A stretch of 64,000 nt of DNA from AP-15 sp963724435 (GCA_963724435.1 CAVRUN010000014.1:184873-248872), one strand, 5' to 3'; positions 7,835 through 18,265 are shown, counted from the first letter of the stretch. Program-made: numbers and translations. Notes: generated by a model not told the origin, from the letters alone.

Positions 7835-10108
7835 ATGGTATCGATCGAATCGACCCCGGAAATGGTGGCCAAGGCCTACGAGACGATGGCGCGCAATCTT
7901 GCCGTCGTCCGACGCCGGCTGGGAAAGCCGTTGACCTTGGCGGACAAGATCCTACTGGGCCATCTCGACGATCCCGAGCATCAGGAAATGGAGCCGGGCA
8001 AGAGCTATCTGATGCTGCGTCCCGACCGGGTCGTTTTCCAAGACGTGCTCGGCCAGACCGGTTTGCTCCAGTTCATGCAAACCCGGCGCGACAGGGTTGC
8101 GGTCGCCGCGACGATACATTGTGACCATTTGATCCAAGCGCGGGTCGAGGGCGGCGAGGATTTGCGCGAGTCGCTGGAAGAAAATAAAGAGGTCTACGAC
8201 TTCTTACGGTCGGCGGCGGCCAAATTCGGCCTCGGTTTCTGGGGCCCGGGTGCCGGCATCATTCACCAGGTCGTATTGGAAAATTACGCGTTTCCCGGCG
8301 AGCTGATCATCGGCACCGACTCGCACACGCCAAATGCCGGCGGGCTGGGCGCCTGCGCAGTCGGGGTCGGCGGCGCCGATGCGGTCGAGGTCATCGCTGG
8401 TCTGCCATGGGAAGTACTTTATCCGCGGCATATCGCGGTCTATTTGACCGGCAAGTTAGGCGGATGGACCGCGCCCAAGGATGTGATCCTCTATGTCGCC
8501 GGCGCATTGACCGTCTCGGGCGGCACCAATGCGATCGTCGAATACATCGGTCCCGGCGCGCGCACGATTAGCGCCACCGGCAAGGCGACAATCACCAACA
8601 TGGGGGCAGAACTCGGGGCTACGACCTCGCTCTTCCCAGCCGACGAGCATATGGCGCGGTATCTGCGAGCCACCGGCAAGCCCGATTTGGTGCCGTTATT
8701 TCAGAAAAATCAGCACCTGCTCGAACCCGACAAAGAAGTCGAGGCCGATCCGGCAAAGTATTACGACCGCGTTGTCGAGCTCGATTTATCAAAACTGGAG
8801 CCCTACATCGTCGGCCCGCACTCGCCGGACCGCGCGCGGCCGATCTCCAAGCTTGCCGCCGAGGTTGCAGATCCGAAAAACGGCTTTATCGACCATATCT
8901 CGACCGCGCTGATCGGCAGCTGCACCAATTCCTCCTACGAAGATATGAGCCGTTCGGCGGATGTCGCCGAGCAAGCCAAGGCGCACGGCCTCAAAGCCGC
9001 GACGCCGTTTCTGGTAACGCCCGGTTCCGAAGCAGTGCGCGCGACGATCGAACGCGATGGCCAGATGCAATCGCTAAAGGACATCAACGGAACGGTTCTC
9101 GCCAATGCCTGCGGGCCGTGCATCGGCCAGTGGCGGCGAGCCGCCTCGGAAGGTGCGGTGCCGAATACAATCGTCACCTCTTACAACCGCAATTTCCCGC
9201 GCCGCAATGACGGGCAGCCGACAACAATGAACTTTATTGGCAGCCCGGAAATCGTGACCGCGATGGCTCTTGCCGGACGGTTGTCGTTCAACCCGATAAC
9301 CGACCCCTTGACCGATGCGCAAGGCAGGCAGTTCCGGCTCGATCCGCCAAAACCGGCGCCCGAGGTTCCGGCGCACGGCTTCGATGCGGGGCATGCCACC
9401 TACATCGCTCCGCCGGAGGATGGCAGCGCGGTCAAATTGAGCGTCGCCCCGGACAGCGAGCGACTCCAAATCATGGAGCCGTGGGCGGCGTGGGACCATA
9501 AAGACTTTGTCGACTGCCCGGTGCTGATCAAAACCCAGGGCAAGACGACGACCGACCACATCTCGCCGGCCGGCCCTTGGCTGCGCTATCGCGGCCATCT
9601 CGACAAGTTCAGCGACAATATGTTTATGGGCGCCACCAACGCCTTTACCGGCGAGGCTGGCACCGGCATCGATGTGCTGACCGGAGAGAAGGGTGTCATG
9701 ATCTCGAAGATTGCGCGCGCCTATAAGGCACACGGGGTCAAATGGGTAGCGATCGGCGACCATAATTACGGCGAGGGATCGAGCCGCGAGCATGCCGCGT
9801 TGTCGCCGCGGCTGCTGGGTGGCTGCGCGGTCATTGCCCGCAGCTTTGCCCGCATCCACGAGTCGAACCTAAAGAAGCAAGGCCTGTTGGCGCTGACCTT
9901 TCAGGATCCGGCTGACTACGACCGCATCCGCGCGGACGATCGGCTTGATCTCGTCCGGCTTGAAGAGATGGCGCCCGGGCAGCCGGTCGAGTGCCGCGTT
10001 AAACATGCCGATGGCACCACCGAGACCCTACACCTGAACCACACCTTCAGCGCCTCGCAACTCGAGTGGTTCCGCAAAGGCTCGGCGCTCAACCTGTTTC
10101 ACAACTGA
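7835..10108 (+). CDS. Aconitate hydratase, mitochondrial type
   Basis: 757 residues; interconverts citrate and isocitrate in the TCA cycle through a [4Fe-4S] cluster. The cluster cysteines are Cys363 (IGSCTNSSYED) and Cys426/Cys429 (ANACGPCIGQW). The 63 and 3 residue spacings equal those of pig mitochondrial aconitase. GTDSHTPNAGG and GDHNYGEGSSREHAA are active-site segments. The length and sequence fit the mitochondrial-type family, not the roughly 890-residue AcnA/IRP type usual in alphaproteobacteria. AAAGG precedes the ATG. It stands alone, about 200 bp after the kinase gene. Confidence 0.93.
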   Translation: MVSIESTPEMVAKAYETMARNLAVVRRRLGKPLTLADKILLGHLDDPEHQEMEPGKSYLMLRPDRVVFQDVLGQTGLLQFMQTRRDRVAVAATIHCDHLIQARVEGGEDLRESLEENKEVYDFLRSAAAKFGLGFWGPGAGIIHQVVLENYAFPGELIIGTDSHTPNAGGLGACAVGVGGADAVEVIAGLPWEVLYPRHIAVYLTGKLGGWTAPKDVILYVAGALTVSGGTNAIVEYIGPGARTISATGKATITNMGAELGATTSLFPADEHMARYLRATGKPDLVPLFQKNQHLLEPDKEVEADPAKYYDRVVELDLSKLEPYIVGPHSPDRARPISKLAAEVADPKNGFIDHISTALIGSCTNSSYEDMSRSADVAEQAKAHGLKAATPFLVTPGSEAVRATIERDGQMQSLKDINGTVLANACGPCIGQWRRAASEGAVPNTIVTSYNRNFPRRNDGQPTTMNFIGSPEIVTAMALAGRLSFNPITDPLTDAQGRQFRLDPPKPAPEVPAHGFDAGHATYIAPPEDGSAVKLSVAPDSERLQIMEPWAAWDHKDFVDCPVLIKTQGKTTTDHISPAGPWLRYRGHLDKFSDNMFMGATNAFTGEAGTGIDVLTGEKGVMISKIARAYKAHGVKWVAIGDHNYGEGSSREHAALSPRLLGGCAVIARSFARIHESNLKKQGLLALTFQDPADYDRIRADDRLDLVRLEEMAPGQPVECRVKHADGTTETLHLNHTFSASQLEWFRKGSALNLFHN

Positions 10109-10197
10109 TCGTCTTGTCCACATCTGCCGACGTGTCTGAGGCGAAGGCGCGTCGATGCGGCTCCTGAGCCGCTGAGCCGATCCCGAGGGGCAAGCAG

Positions 10198-10953
10198 ATG
10201 CATGACTTTGCCGGCAAGGTTGTGCTGGTAACCGGGGCGCAGCAAGGGATCGGCCGCGCTATCGCCCTCGCCTTTGCCGCGGCCGGGGCGGATGTCGGGA
10301 TCAACTGGTTCGACGACCGCGATGCCGCAGCGCAAATCAGGGAAGAGGCGGCGACGGTGGGTGGCAAGGCGGTCGCGGTTCAGGCCGATATCGGCGATCC
10401 GGCGCAGGCACGCAACATGGTTGCGTTTGTCGCGCGTGAACTTGGCCACATCGATGTTCTCGTCAACAATGCGGGCGTATTTCCACGCGTCCCGTTCCTC
10501 GACATGAGCGAGAACGATTGGGACTTTGTCCTCGGCATAAATCTAAAGGGGGCGTGTTTTTGCGCCCAAGCAGCGGCGCGGGCGATGATCGAGAGGGATC
10601 GGCCCGGGGCGATCATCAATCTGACCTCGGCCGCGGCGTTCCGCAGTTCGCCGCGCGGCGTGCATTATGTGGCGAGCAAAGGCGGCGTATTGTCGATGAC
10701 CCGGGCGATGGCGCTGGAATTGGCGCCTTACCGAATTCGGGTCAATGCGATCGCCCCTGGCCTCACCGACACCGCCCAGCCGCGTTACGGGAGCAGCGAC
10801 ACCGAACTCGCCGAGATGGCACGCACCATTCCGCTCGGCCGCATGGCCCAGCCTGAGGAAATCGCAAAGACGGCATTATTTCTCGCGTCAGACGCCGCTG
10901 CGTTCATCACCGGCCAGACCGTGCACGTCAACGGCGGCTCTTATCTCGGTTAG
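10198..10953 (+). CDS. Short-chain dehydrogenase/reductase, FabG-like
   Basis: 251 residues of a classical SDR. It shows the nucleotide-binding motif VTGAQQGIGRA near residue 12, NNAG near 90, the catalytic Ser in NLTSAAAF, the YVASK Tyr/Lys pair, and the C-terminal DAAAFITGQTVHVNGG typical of FabG-like enzymes. It probably reduces or oxidises a carbonyl with NAD(P)(H); the substrate is not predictable. It lies 90 bp after the aconitase gene on the same strand and converges with the MATE gene. Confidence 0.88.
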   Translation: MHDFAGKVVLVTGAQQGIGRAIALAFAAAGADVGINWFDDRDAAAQIREEAATVGGKAVAVQADIGDPAQARNMVAFVARELGHIDVLVNNAGVFPRVPFLDMSENDWDFVLGINLKGACFCAQAAARAMIERDRPGAIINLTSAAAFRSSPRGVHYVASKGGVLSMTRAMALELAPYRIRVNAIAPGLTDTAQPRYGSSDTELAEMARTIPLGRMAQPEEIAKTALFLASDAAAFITGQTVHVNGGSYLG

Positions 10954-11001
10954 CCGCCCGGCCTTCGCCGCAAACTCGCTAATTTTAAAAATTTAGCGCC
11001 A

Positions 11002-12411
11002 TCAATCCGCCGCTGTAGCGCGCGTTGACGGCACTGTGGACACGTCTCCCTCTCGAGCAAACCAACTGCCGCAAGCTACGGCGACCGCATTGATCAGCCC
11101 AAAAGCCGCCAAAGCTGCACCAAGCGCGAAATAGACGCTGGTCAGATCACCGCTCCAGCGCAACAGGACAAAGCCGCCCCCGGCTGCGATCAATAATCGG
11201 GTGACGTTTGCGATAAAGGGCCATAGCAGCCGGCCGGCGCCTTGCGAGGCGAAATAGAGCGCCAAGCCGAGCCCGAACAGTCCGTAAAAGGGTCCAACAA
11301 TGCGCAGATAAGCGGACCCCGCCTCAAGCATCGCCGGATCATTGTCGAAGAGCGACAGCCAGCCGTGCGGGAAGGCTGCCGCCGTCAAGCCGACGAACTC
11401 GGCGAGCCCGGCCGCGACCGCGGCTCCGATCCAGCCGATGCGCAAGGCGCGCTCGCGCCGGCCAGCACCGATATTGGTCCCGACCATCGCCACCAACGGC
11501 CCGCCGAGCCCGAAGATGATTGGCACCAGCAGGTACTCAAGGCGCGAGCCGGTGCCGTAGCCGGCTATCGCCGCCGGACCGAAATGGCCGACAAAACCGG
11601 TTGCGACCGCGATCGTCAGGTTGGTCTGCGCGGTAATCAGCGCTGCGACCGCGCCCACTCGCAAAATGTCGTAAAATAAACTCCGGCGGAACCCGACGCC
11701 GTGCAATGACGGGTGAACAACCGAGTGTCGCGACCACAGGTAGCCGGCAAGCGCGAGGCTGCCGACAGCGTAATAAGCCAGAACCGCGCTGGCCCCGCCG
11801 GCAATACCCAGTCGCGGAAACGGCCCCCAGCCGAGGATCAGGCAGGGCGACAACGGCAGCAAGATCAGAGCGCCGGCGCAAGTCACGACCGCCGGGACCG
11901 CCATGTTGCCGGTGCCTCGGATCACGTTTGCAAGCGAATTGAAGATCCAAACCAGGATTGCTCCGGCAAAGACGACATTGGAGTAGGTCATCGCCGCCGC
12001 CAGCGAAGCCCCGTTGCCGCCCGTTGCCCCATAAAGCCAATGGCCGCCGAACAGCATTGCGGCCATGAATACGAGACCAAGCACGATGGCGATCGCCAGC
12101 GCATGCAGGGCCAGGGCATCGGTATCCTCACGGCGTCCGCCGCCCAGCGCTCGTGCGACAGCCGATGAGATGCCACCGCCCATCGCACCGGCCGACATCA
12201 TCTGCATCAGCATAACCGCCGGAAACACTAGCGCCACGCCTGCCAGCGCGTCGGTCCCGAGCCAGCCGATGAAATAAGTCTCGATCAGCCCAACCGAGGC
12301 TTGGACCATCATAACCAGCACATTGGGTGCCGCCAGCCGCAGCAGAGTTGGAACGATTGGTCCGTCGAGGAGTGCTCGCGTGCGCGGGTCGATGCGCAAC
12401 TGCGGAGACAT
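11002..12411 (-). CDS. MATE-family multidrug/metabolite efflux transporter
   Basis: About 469 residues from the ATG at 12411 (MSPQLRIDPRTRALLDGPI), preferred because family members begin like this and AAAGG lies just upstream. Upstream in-frame codons would add 49 unlikely residues. There are about twelve hydrophobic segments in two similar halves. Conserved features include LRLAAPNVLVMMVQ in helix 1 and a second-half GYGTGSRLEYLLVPIIFGLG. It exports cationic or aromatic compounds across the inner membrane by cation antiport; the substrate is unknown. No regulator gene adjoins it. Confidence 0.88.
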   Translation of the reverse strand: MSPQLRIDPRTRALLDGPIVPTLLRLAAPNVLVMMVQASVGLIETYFIGWLGTDALAGVALVFPAVMLMQMMSAGAMGGGISSAVARALGGGRREDTDALALHALAIAIVLGLVFMAAMLFGGHWLYGATGGNGASLAAAMTYSNVVFAGAILVWIFNSLANVIRGTGNMAVPAVVTCAGALILLPLSPCLILGWGPFPRLGIAGGASAVLAYYAVGSLALAGYLWSRHSVVHPSLHGVGFRRSLFYDILRVGAVAALITAQTNLTIAVATGFVGHFGPAAIAGYGTGSRLEYLLVPIIFGLGGPLVAMVGTNIGAGRRERALRIGWIGAAVAAGLAEFVGLTAAAFPHGWLSLFDNDPAMLEAGSAYLRIVGPFYGLFGLGLALYFASQGAGRLLWPFIANVTRLLIAAGGGFVLLRWSGDLTSVYFALGAALAAFGLINAVAVACGSWFAREGDVSTVPSTRATAAD

Positions 12412-12554
12412 TGGAAGCCTTTCGGCAACTAGCGGACGATCGATTTTATTCGCCAAGGCCACGACGCACTCGCCAAACGGTTCAGCACTCGTATATAGGC
12501 GCATATGCACCTTATCAAGCACTGGCCTGGCAATTAAAGAAGGCGGAGGCTCAC

Positions 12555-12782
12555 TCACCCCCTGGTAGTGTCCGAATTTGGGCAGAAGCCTGAAACAATC
12601 CAGGGCGCGCCCAGAACGGCCGCGGCGATCAGAGCGATGTCGGTCGTCAACGACAGCGCCGGGGGCAGAGATGTCGCTTTTTCAGAAACAGGCGGCTTGA
12701 TGATGTAGGCGCTTGTCCAAAACACCAGCCACAGCAACGCCAAACCGATCCCAAGCCGTCGGACGCCCCGGCGAAGATTCAC
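12555..12782 (-). CDS. Small predicted membrane protein
   Basis: 75 residues with two hydrophobic segments (about 10-28 and 48-64) and a basic N-terminus, MNLRRGVRRLG, consistent with an in-in inner-membrane hairpin. I do not recognise a named family, though short alphaproteobacterial membrane proteins with this kind of opening are common. The 3' end lies between the MATE gene and the broken haem-protein gene, all on the minus strand. Coding status rests on the clean hydrophobic pattern only. Confidence 0.5.
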   Translation of the reverse strand: MNLRRGVRRLGIGLALLWLVFWTSAYIIKPPVSEKATSLPPALSLTTDIALIAAAVLGAPWIVSGFCPNSDTTRG

Positions 12783-12916
12783 CTCTTTGCACGCTCAGCC
12801 GCGACGGGGCGTGGTGCGGTCAGATGGCCGGTTGGATTGAAGATTTGCACTACGTCTCCAAGAGGGTTTTGACCGCGAATTTGTCGCGAGCAGATCGGGC
12901 GGTTCAGCGGGCGCGG

Positions 12917-15075
12917 TCAATCGGCGAGCGGGTTGGGGCGGAACTGAAAATGGAAGGCGATCGGTACTGTGCCCTTGCCGCCTTCTTTTAGCCACGGTGT
13001 GCGGTCTCCGCTCGTCGTCCACACGCCACGGCCCTGCCATCCGGCGTTGGCGTCGTCGATGCGGCCGTCGAGCCCTTTGGCATAAAAGCTCGGCGGATAG
13101 GGCACGCGCAACACCACCCATTTCCCGTTAACCAGCGCCAGCAGGGCGTCGTTCTCATTGCCGGTCGAGATCGGAACATCATTCCCGAGCCCCAGGGTAT
13201 TGTGCTGGTCGACCCAGGTATAATAGCTCGCCTCGGCGCTATTGTTACCGATTCCGGCAAAGCCCGGACCCGGATATTGGTACAGGGTTCAGCCTTCGGG
13301 GCACTGATCGCCGGTCGCCTTGGGCCCGTTCGGCGGGGCCTTGCATTTGCGCCGATCGAGCTGCCGAGATGGCCACTGCCGAGCGACACCCAGACCACGC
13401 CCTTGCTGTCGATATCGGCGCCGCGTGGTCCAAAACCCGGTGCAGGAACGTTATAGATTTCCGCGAGTGCGGTCGCGGGCGGGTTCAGTCCGGGATCGAG
13501 CCGCACGACGGCGCCCTTGCCGGCGAACAGGCCGACCGTGCCCCACACCGAGCCGTCGACCGGGCTCGGCATGATCGCATAGAAGCCGCCTGATATGCGC
13601 TTGTCCTTAGTGGGATCGACCGGCTGGTTGGGCTCGACATAGGCATCGCGCTTGCCATTGCCGTCGGTGTCGAGCACCAGCGCGGTCCAGCCCTGCGCCT
13701 TCGCCGCGTCTCCGGTCTCATCGAACACCTTGGTGTCGAGCCATCCGACGACCGGACCACCGCCGCTCGTCCACAAGGTGTCATCCTTGTCAAAGCCGAA
13801 TTGCAGATGGTGCGTGTCAAAGCAGGTATCGATGAAGGTGTATTTCATCGTCTGCGGATCGAACATCGCCAACTGCCGATGGCTCTGGTTCAGCGGAAAG
13901 AGCTTTGCCGAGGGATGGTCGGAGCCCGCTTTGCAGAAGGCTGGATTGTCGAGGCCGCGCACCGTGGCGGTCAGCCACACTCGGCCCTTTCGGTCGATCA
14001 TCATATTGTGGTTGTTGACGCGCCTGTCCCAGATTTGCCGATCGCCCCAATAAGCCGATGGCATCTCCGGCTTCACGGTCGCGGCCTGGCCGTCGCCCAA
14101 CGATAGCGGCATCCCGGGGTCGCGCACCGGCGCACGAAAGTAGGTGACCGTATTCGTTGTGGGATCGAGGATCGGCAGCTCATCGGTCGAATATTCCGGC
14201 GAGCCGTAGAGCTTGCCGTTGGCGTTGACGGTCGGCTGGCGTTTATCGGTCGAGATCAAATCGTGCAGATATTTGTCCGGGCGGCCCCAATCCCATTCGG
14301 TGATGACGAGATTGCGCTCGACCCCTTCTGGACGCGGCGGTTGCGCTTTCGGCAGTTCGCCCTGCGCGATACGGTCGGTCCAATCGGCAAAATATTTGAA
14401 CGGCGCGCCGCCCAATTGCCCGGCGAGCGGGTTGACCATAAACGGCGCCGACTGACCCGACTGGACGCGTCTCATCCAGGCATCAACGCTGGTCTTTTGA
14501 TCCGAAAAAGCGGCCGGGATTGTCCAGGTTGCCTCCTGGCCGAGCTGGTGGCAACCGACGCAAGCGCGGTTCTTGAGGGTCACCAGCCACTCCTGCTGCG
14601 TTACATTGGCAGGGATGCCGTTCTCACCGCCAAACTCGTTCTTGTCCGGGATTGTCAACAACGAATACCAATAGATCGCCGGGTAGTAATGCGCTGCATC
14701 CGTTGCACTCGGCGCCGGTGCCGCTGCGAGATCGAGCCGCTGGCCCGGCTTCGCGCGCATCTTTGGCGAGTCGACAAGACCATAGCCGCGCACCCACACG
14801 CTGTAATCGGCTTGCGGCAGATCCGGCACCAGGTAGCGGCCATTATCGTCGGTCACGACGATGCGCCTGAACCGCGTCGGCAGTTCGGTGGTCTCGGCGA
14901 TCACCCAGACCCCAGTCCCGCGGCCGCGCGGGCTGGAGACGACACCGCCAATATCCTTTTGGCCGACGGCAATCGCAGCGGCATCATTCTGCGGCTGCGC
15001 CTTGGCTGCACTCGACCTCCCGCCCAGCAAGATCGTGGCGAGCGCGAATACGGAAAGCGTTTTCCCGATCTTCAT
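12917..15075 (-). pseudogene. Secreted c-type-haem, lyase-like protein, disrupted by two lesions
   Basis: The intact 5' part from the ATG at 15075 begins with a signal peptide (MKIGKTLSVFALATILLGG, cleavage near AKA-Q). It continues with a carboxypeptidase-regulatory-like beta domain (LPTRFRRIVVTDDNGRYLVP), a haem-binding CVGCH motif, and a beta-propeller-like region resembling streptogramin lyase. After HLGS the frame should run on as FDRRKCK, but a single base is missing near 13358-13360. In that corrected frame a TGA at 13289-13291 sits where Trp is expected (CPEG-W). Beyond it the frame stays open to the stop at 12917, ending FHFQFRPNPLAD. Two independent lesions make a true pseudogene more likely than a sequencing error. 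Confidence 0.75.
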
Positions 15076-15269
15076 GGCCCCCTCCCTTCGCCATCGACAT
15101 GCCGCCCGGCTCGTGCGTTTCCCGCGAACTTTCTCGACCTACAAAGGGAGGTCATCCGGACCCCGCCGATTTTATCCAGCGCCGGCACGGAGTCCAACAG
15201 CACGCCTCTGCTGGTCCGAGCGGGTGATCCTTCTGTCGGCCCAGCACCGGCCGCCCCGAGTCGCCGCGC

Positions 15270-16559
15270 CTATAGTCCTGTAGCCAAAATCATCTGCGCT
15301 GTTTCGAGCCCGCTGGCCAAGGCCGCCTCGACGGTGCCCATATCCGGGCCGGCGTAGAGGGCCTCGCCGGCAAAGAATATCGCCCCACGATCCGGCTTGC
15401 TCAGAGCTGATTGCGCTGCCCGAGTCTTAGGCGTGGCATAGGAATAGGCGCCGCGCGCGAACGGGTCGTTACCCCAGTTGATCGCCCGCGATGCGAGGAC
15501 GGCTCTCCCGATGCCGTCAGGAGATCGATCGAAAATCTCGGCAAGAGATCCGATTCCCATATCGACGAGCTCGGTTGCGGTCAGTGACGACACCGTGTCA
15601 GCCTTGGGTCCCGCGAACCAGCCCGTCAGCACCGGATAGCTGGACGGATGCTGTGTCCACCAGGTCGGGACGGTGGCATCGGAAACCAGAAAGGATAAAT
15701 CCGACAGGTCTCGTCCGCCGTACTCGGCCCACCATTTCGTTCGGAAGCCTAACAGGAGCTTGACGACATTGCCAAAGCCGATATCGGCAGTGGCTGCCAC
15801 CCGCTCGCGCGTTGCCGCTGGAAACGCGATTTCCGCCACAAGCGGGAGTGGCACTGTAACAATCGCGGCATCGGCCTCGAAGAGTGAGCCGTCGAGACAG
15901 CGGGCGGTAACCCCTTCCCCCGCCTCGTCAATCGCGGTTACGGCAGCGCCGAAACGGATCGCGGTATCGCGCTTGCGGCAGTCGCTTTCAAGATAGTCGA
16001 TAAGCGCGCCATAGCCTTCCACGATCCGCCCGTGCTCACCATCGTCCCGAGCCATCCACTCGTCGCGGATTGCAAAGGTGCTGATGCGGCGCGGGTCGGC
16101 GGCGTCATAACCCTCGATCGTCCGCGTAATTGAACGTCGCAGGCTATCGTATTGCGCGCCGGCAAAATGGATCTGCAGGAAATCGGCGATTGGCAGATCG
16201 GCTTCGACGGCCTGCAATGCCTGATAAAACCGACTCGCGTAGGGAAGCAGCGAATTGTCGGGCAACAACGTGCCGCTGCGAGTGCTCCATCGCATGCCCG
16301 CGCGGGGCTGCAGCGACAGTCCTGCTTCCCGCATCAAGCGTCGTGTCACCGGAGCGGCGCCATGAACAAACTCGGCGCCGCCCTCCGCCGGGTAGCCAAA
16401 TTCCTCGATCGGCAGCGGCCAGATGCGGCCTCCGCAGCGGTTACGCGCCTCGAGGATGGTCACTCTTTTATTGGCCCGCACCAGCTCGCGGGCAGTCATT
16501 AGGCCCGCTGCGCCGGCCCCGATAACCAAAAGATCCGTCGAATACCGCGGGGCAATCAT
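15270..16559 (-). CDS. Flavin-dependent amine oxidase
   Basis: About 429 residues of the monoamine-oxidase/amino-acid-oxidase superfamily. The N-terminal FAD-binding motif VIGAGAAGLMTARELV is followed by the GG-doublet motif EARNRCGGRIW. The C-terminal FAD contact reads FFAGEALYAGPDMGTVEAA. The ATG at 16559 is chosen; a TTG at 16589 would add ten residues. There is no export signal, so it is cytoplasmic. It would oxidise an amine to an imine and give hydrogen peroxide; the substrate is unknown. It is preceded on the same strand by a hypothetical gene. Confidence 0.85.
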   Translation of the reverse strand: MIAPRYSTDLLVIGAGAAGLMTARELVRANKRVTILEARNRCGGRIWPLPIEEFGYPAEGGAEFVHGAAPVTRRLMREAGLSLQPRAGMRWSTRSGTLLPDNSLLPYASRFYQALQAVEADLPIADFLQIHFAGAQYDSLRRSITRTIEGYDAADPRRISTFAIRDEWMARDDGEHGRIVEGYGALIDYLESDCRKRDTAIRFGAAVTAIDEAGEGVTARCLDGSLFEADAAIVTVPLPLVAEIAFPAATRERVAATADIGFGNVVKLLLGFRTKWWAEYGGRDLSDLSFLVSDATVPTWWTQHPSSYPVLTGWFAGPKADTVSSLTATELVDMGIGSLAEIFDRSPDGIGRAVLASRAINWGNDPFARGAYSYATPKTRAAQSALSKPDRGAIFFAGEALYAGPDMGTVEAALASGLETAQMILATGL

Positions 16560-16688
16560 GCTGGAGATCTCGGGCTCAATCCGCGGCAAACAAGCAGGGC
16601 TGCCGGCGTCACATGAAAGAGTGGCCCTGACATCGCTGCCAGGGCCTGGGTGGCGAGAAACTAGCTGCGGCGACTGGGCGTGCTGCGA

Positions 16689-17132
16689 TCAGGCAGCCGC
16701 ATCTTGATGCGCGGCGCTGCTGAGCGCGCGGATCTGGCTGGCAGCGTTCCGCAGCTCTTCATCGCGCAGCCCCGACGCCACCTCGTCCTCTTCGGCGAGC
16801 GCGAGCAGTCCTCGGAACCGAAGCGGCTTTTCAAAAAATGCCAAGATGGCATCGAGGGGACTTTGCCCGTCCGCGACCGGGAGCGGGATCTGAGGGGCAA
16901 GGCCCGGCCGAATATGATAGTGCGCGCCCATGCTGAACGGGTCGAAGCGCAGCGCCTGTTCGCGCTTGCCGGTCACGGCAACCACGATCGAGGGCCGTTT
17001 TACCTCGTCCGGCTCACGGCCAGACAGCCGCCGGTCGGGGTGAAACAGTATCTCGAGATTTGGCCCGGCATCGATCTGATGCCAGCCGCTCCGGTCTTCA
17101 GGCATCGGCTGCTGCATCCGCGGTCGTTCCAT
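16689..17132 (-). CDS. Hypothetical protein
   Basis: 147 residues from an ATG at 17132 (MERPRMQQPMPEDRSGWHQI). No family is recognised. The composition looks coding: GPNLEILFHPD, KRPSIVVAVTGKREQ, FSMGAHYHIRPGL and an acidic helical C-terminus. The frame is open further upstream to 17249, but that part reads as arbitrary sequence. It is followed about 100 bp later by the amine oxidase on the same strand, so co-transcription is possible. It is flanked upstream by an IS481-type transposase gene. Confidence 0.6.
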   Translation of the reverse strand: MERPRMQQPMPEDRSGWHQIDAGPNLEILFHPDRRLSGREPDEVKRPSIVVAVTGKREQALRFDPFSMGAHYHIRPGLAPQIPLPVADGQSPLDAILAFFEKPLRFRGLLALAEEDEVASGLRDEELRNAASQIRALSSAAHQDAAA

Positions 17133-17206
17133 AACCCACCTCCCTTTCGTTGCGTCGTTGACTGGGGACATTATTCGCCGAACCGATCTGCGGTCGGCCA
17201 CGTGCT

Positions 17207-18265
17207 TTAGACGAATGGACGGTTGGTCACCGATCGGAAGCCTTCCCAAGTCCTGTTCGCGGGATTATCACGCTGCAACCAGACCGGCGGAGGCCGGTAC
17301 CCATAGCAGAGATGGACCCCGGCCTGCGTGTTGTGTCCCGCAAGATTGGCGAGGAGCTCGGCGGGCGCCTGATAGCCGAGACATCGCAGGCGGGTGCGAT
17401 TGTAGTCGGCAACGAAAGTGTGGAGGTAGGCGTCACGTTCGGCATGGTCGCGAAAGCGGCGATGGGCCTGCAGTTGGGGTCGGCGATCGAGATGCTCGCC
17501 CAAGCGGCGGTTGAAGCGTTCGACCATGCCGTTGGTTTGCGGTCGGAAGGGACGGATCAGACGGTGGGTGATCCGACGCTCGGTACAGATGCGATCGAAG
17601 GCATGCTCGCCCGAGGGTTTGTCGTACGGCTTGTCTTTCTTGTCGACAGCGAAGCGGTCGGTGAACTCGGAGCCGTTGTCGGTGAGGATGGTGTGGACGG
17701 TGAGCGGGAAGGTGGCGAGAAAGCGTTTGAGGAAGTCGGCCGCGGTGGCGGCCCGGCGATTGGGCAGGATCTCGAGATAGACAAAGCGGGTAGCGCGGTC
17801 GATGGCGACATAGGCGTAACTGCGGCGGCGGTCGAGCGGCGGCAGGTATTTGACATCGATGTGGATGAAGCCGGCCGGGGTGTTGGTGTGAAAGGCGGCG
17901 GCCGGGGCTTTTTGCAGCGTGAGGCGGGTGGAGATGCCGTAGCGCTGCAGACAGCGGTGAATGGCGCTGCGCGACAGTTCGGGGTTGATGCAGCGCCGCA
18001 TCGCCTCGACGATGTCGTCGAGCGCCAGAGCGAGGCTGCGCCGCAGCTCGATCACCAAGGCTTCTTCCCAATCAGTCAAGGCGGTGCTCAGCCGATGCGG
18101 GCGGGTCGATCGATCGACGAGGTCCTGACGGCCCTTCCAGCGCGCCACGGTGCGGCTGTGGATGCCGAGTTCGCGCGCCAGCGCGGCATTGCTGGCCTGG
18201 CTTTTCTGGATATAGGCACGAGTGCGCGGCGTGGTCGTGGCATTGGCGTGCAGCTTAAGATCCAT
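17207..18265 (-). CDS. IS481-family transposase
   Basis: 352 residues. An N-terminal helix-turn-helix (NAALARELGIHSRTVARWKG) is followed by a linker and an rve integrase core with the DDE residues: Asp in FIHIDVKYL, Asp in ILTDNGSEF, and Glu in NGMVERFNRRL. The spacing and YVAIDRATRFVYLE are typical of IS481 transposases. The frame is intact from ATG to stop, so the protein may be active. I could not find matching terminal inverted repeats in the flanks (17140-17206 against 18266-18360), so the element's ends are not defined here. Confidence 0.9.
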   Translation of the reverse strand: MDLKLHANATTTPRTRAYIQKSQASNAALARELGIHSRTVARWKGRQDLVDRSTRPHRLSTALTDWEEALVIELRRSLALALDDIVEAMRRCINPELSRSAIHRCLQRYGISTRLTLQKAPAAAFHTNTPAGFIHIDVKYLPPLDRRRSYAYVAIDRATRFVYLEILPNRRAATAADFLKRFLATFPLTVHTILTDNGSEFTDRFAVDKKDKPYDKPSGEHAFDRICTERRITHRLIRPFRPQTNGMVERFNRRLGEHLDRRPQLQAHRRFRDHAERDAYLHTFVADYNRTRLRCLGYQAPAELLANLAGHNTQAGVHLCYGYRPPPVWLQRDNPANRTWEGFRSVTNRPFV

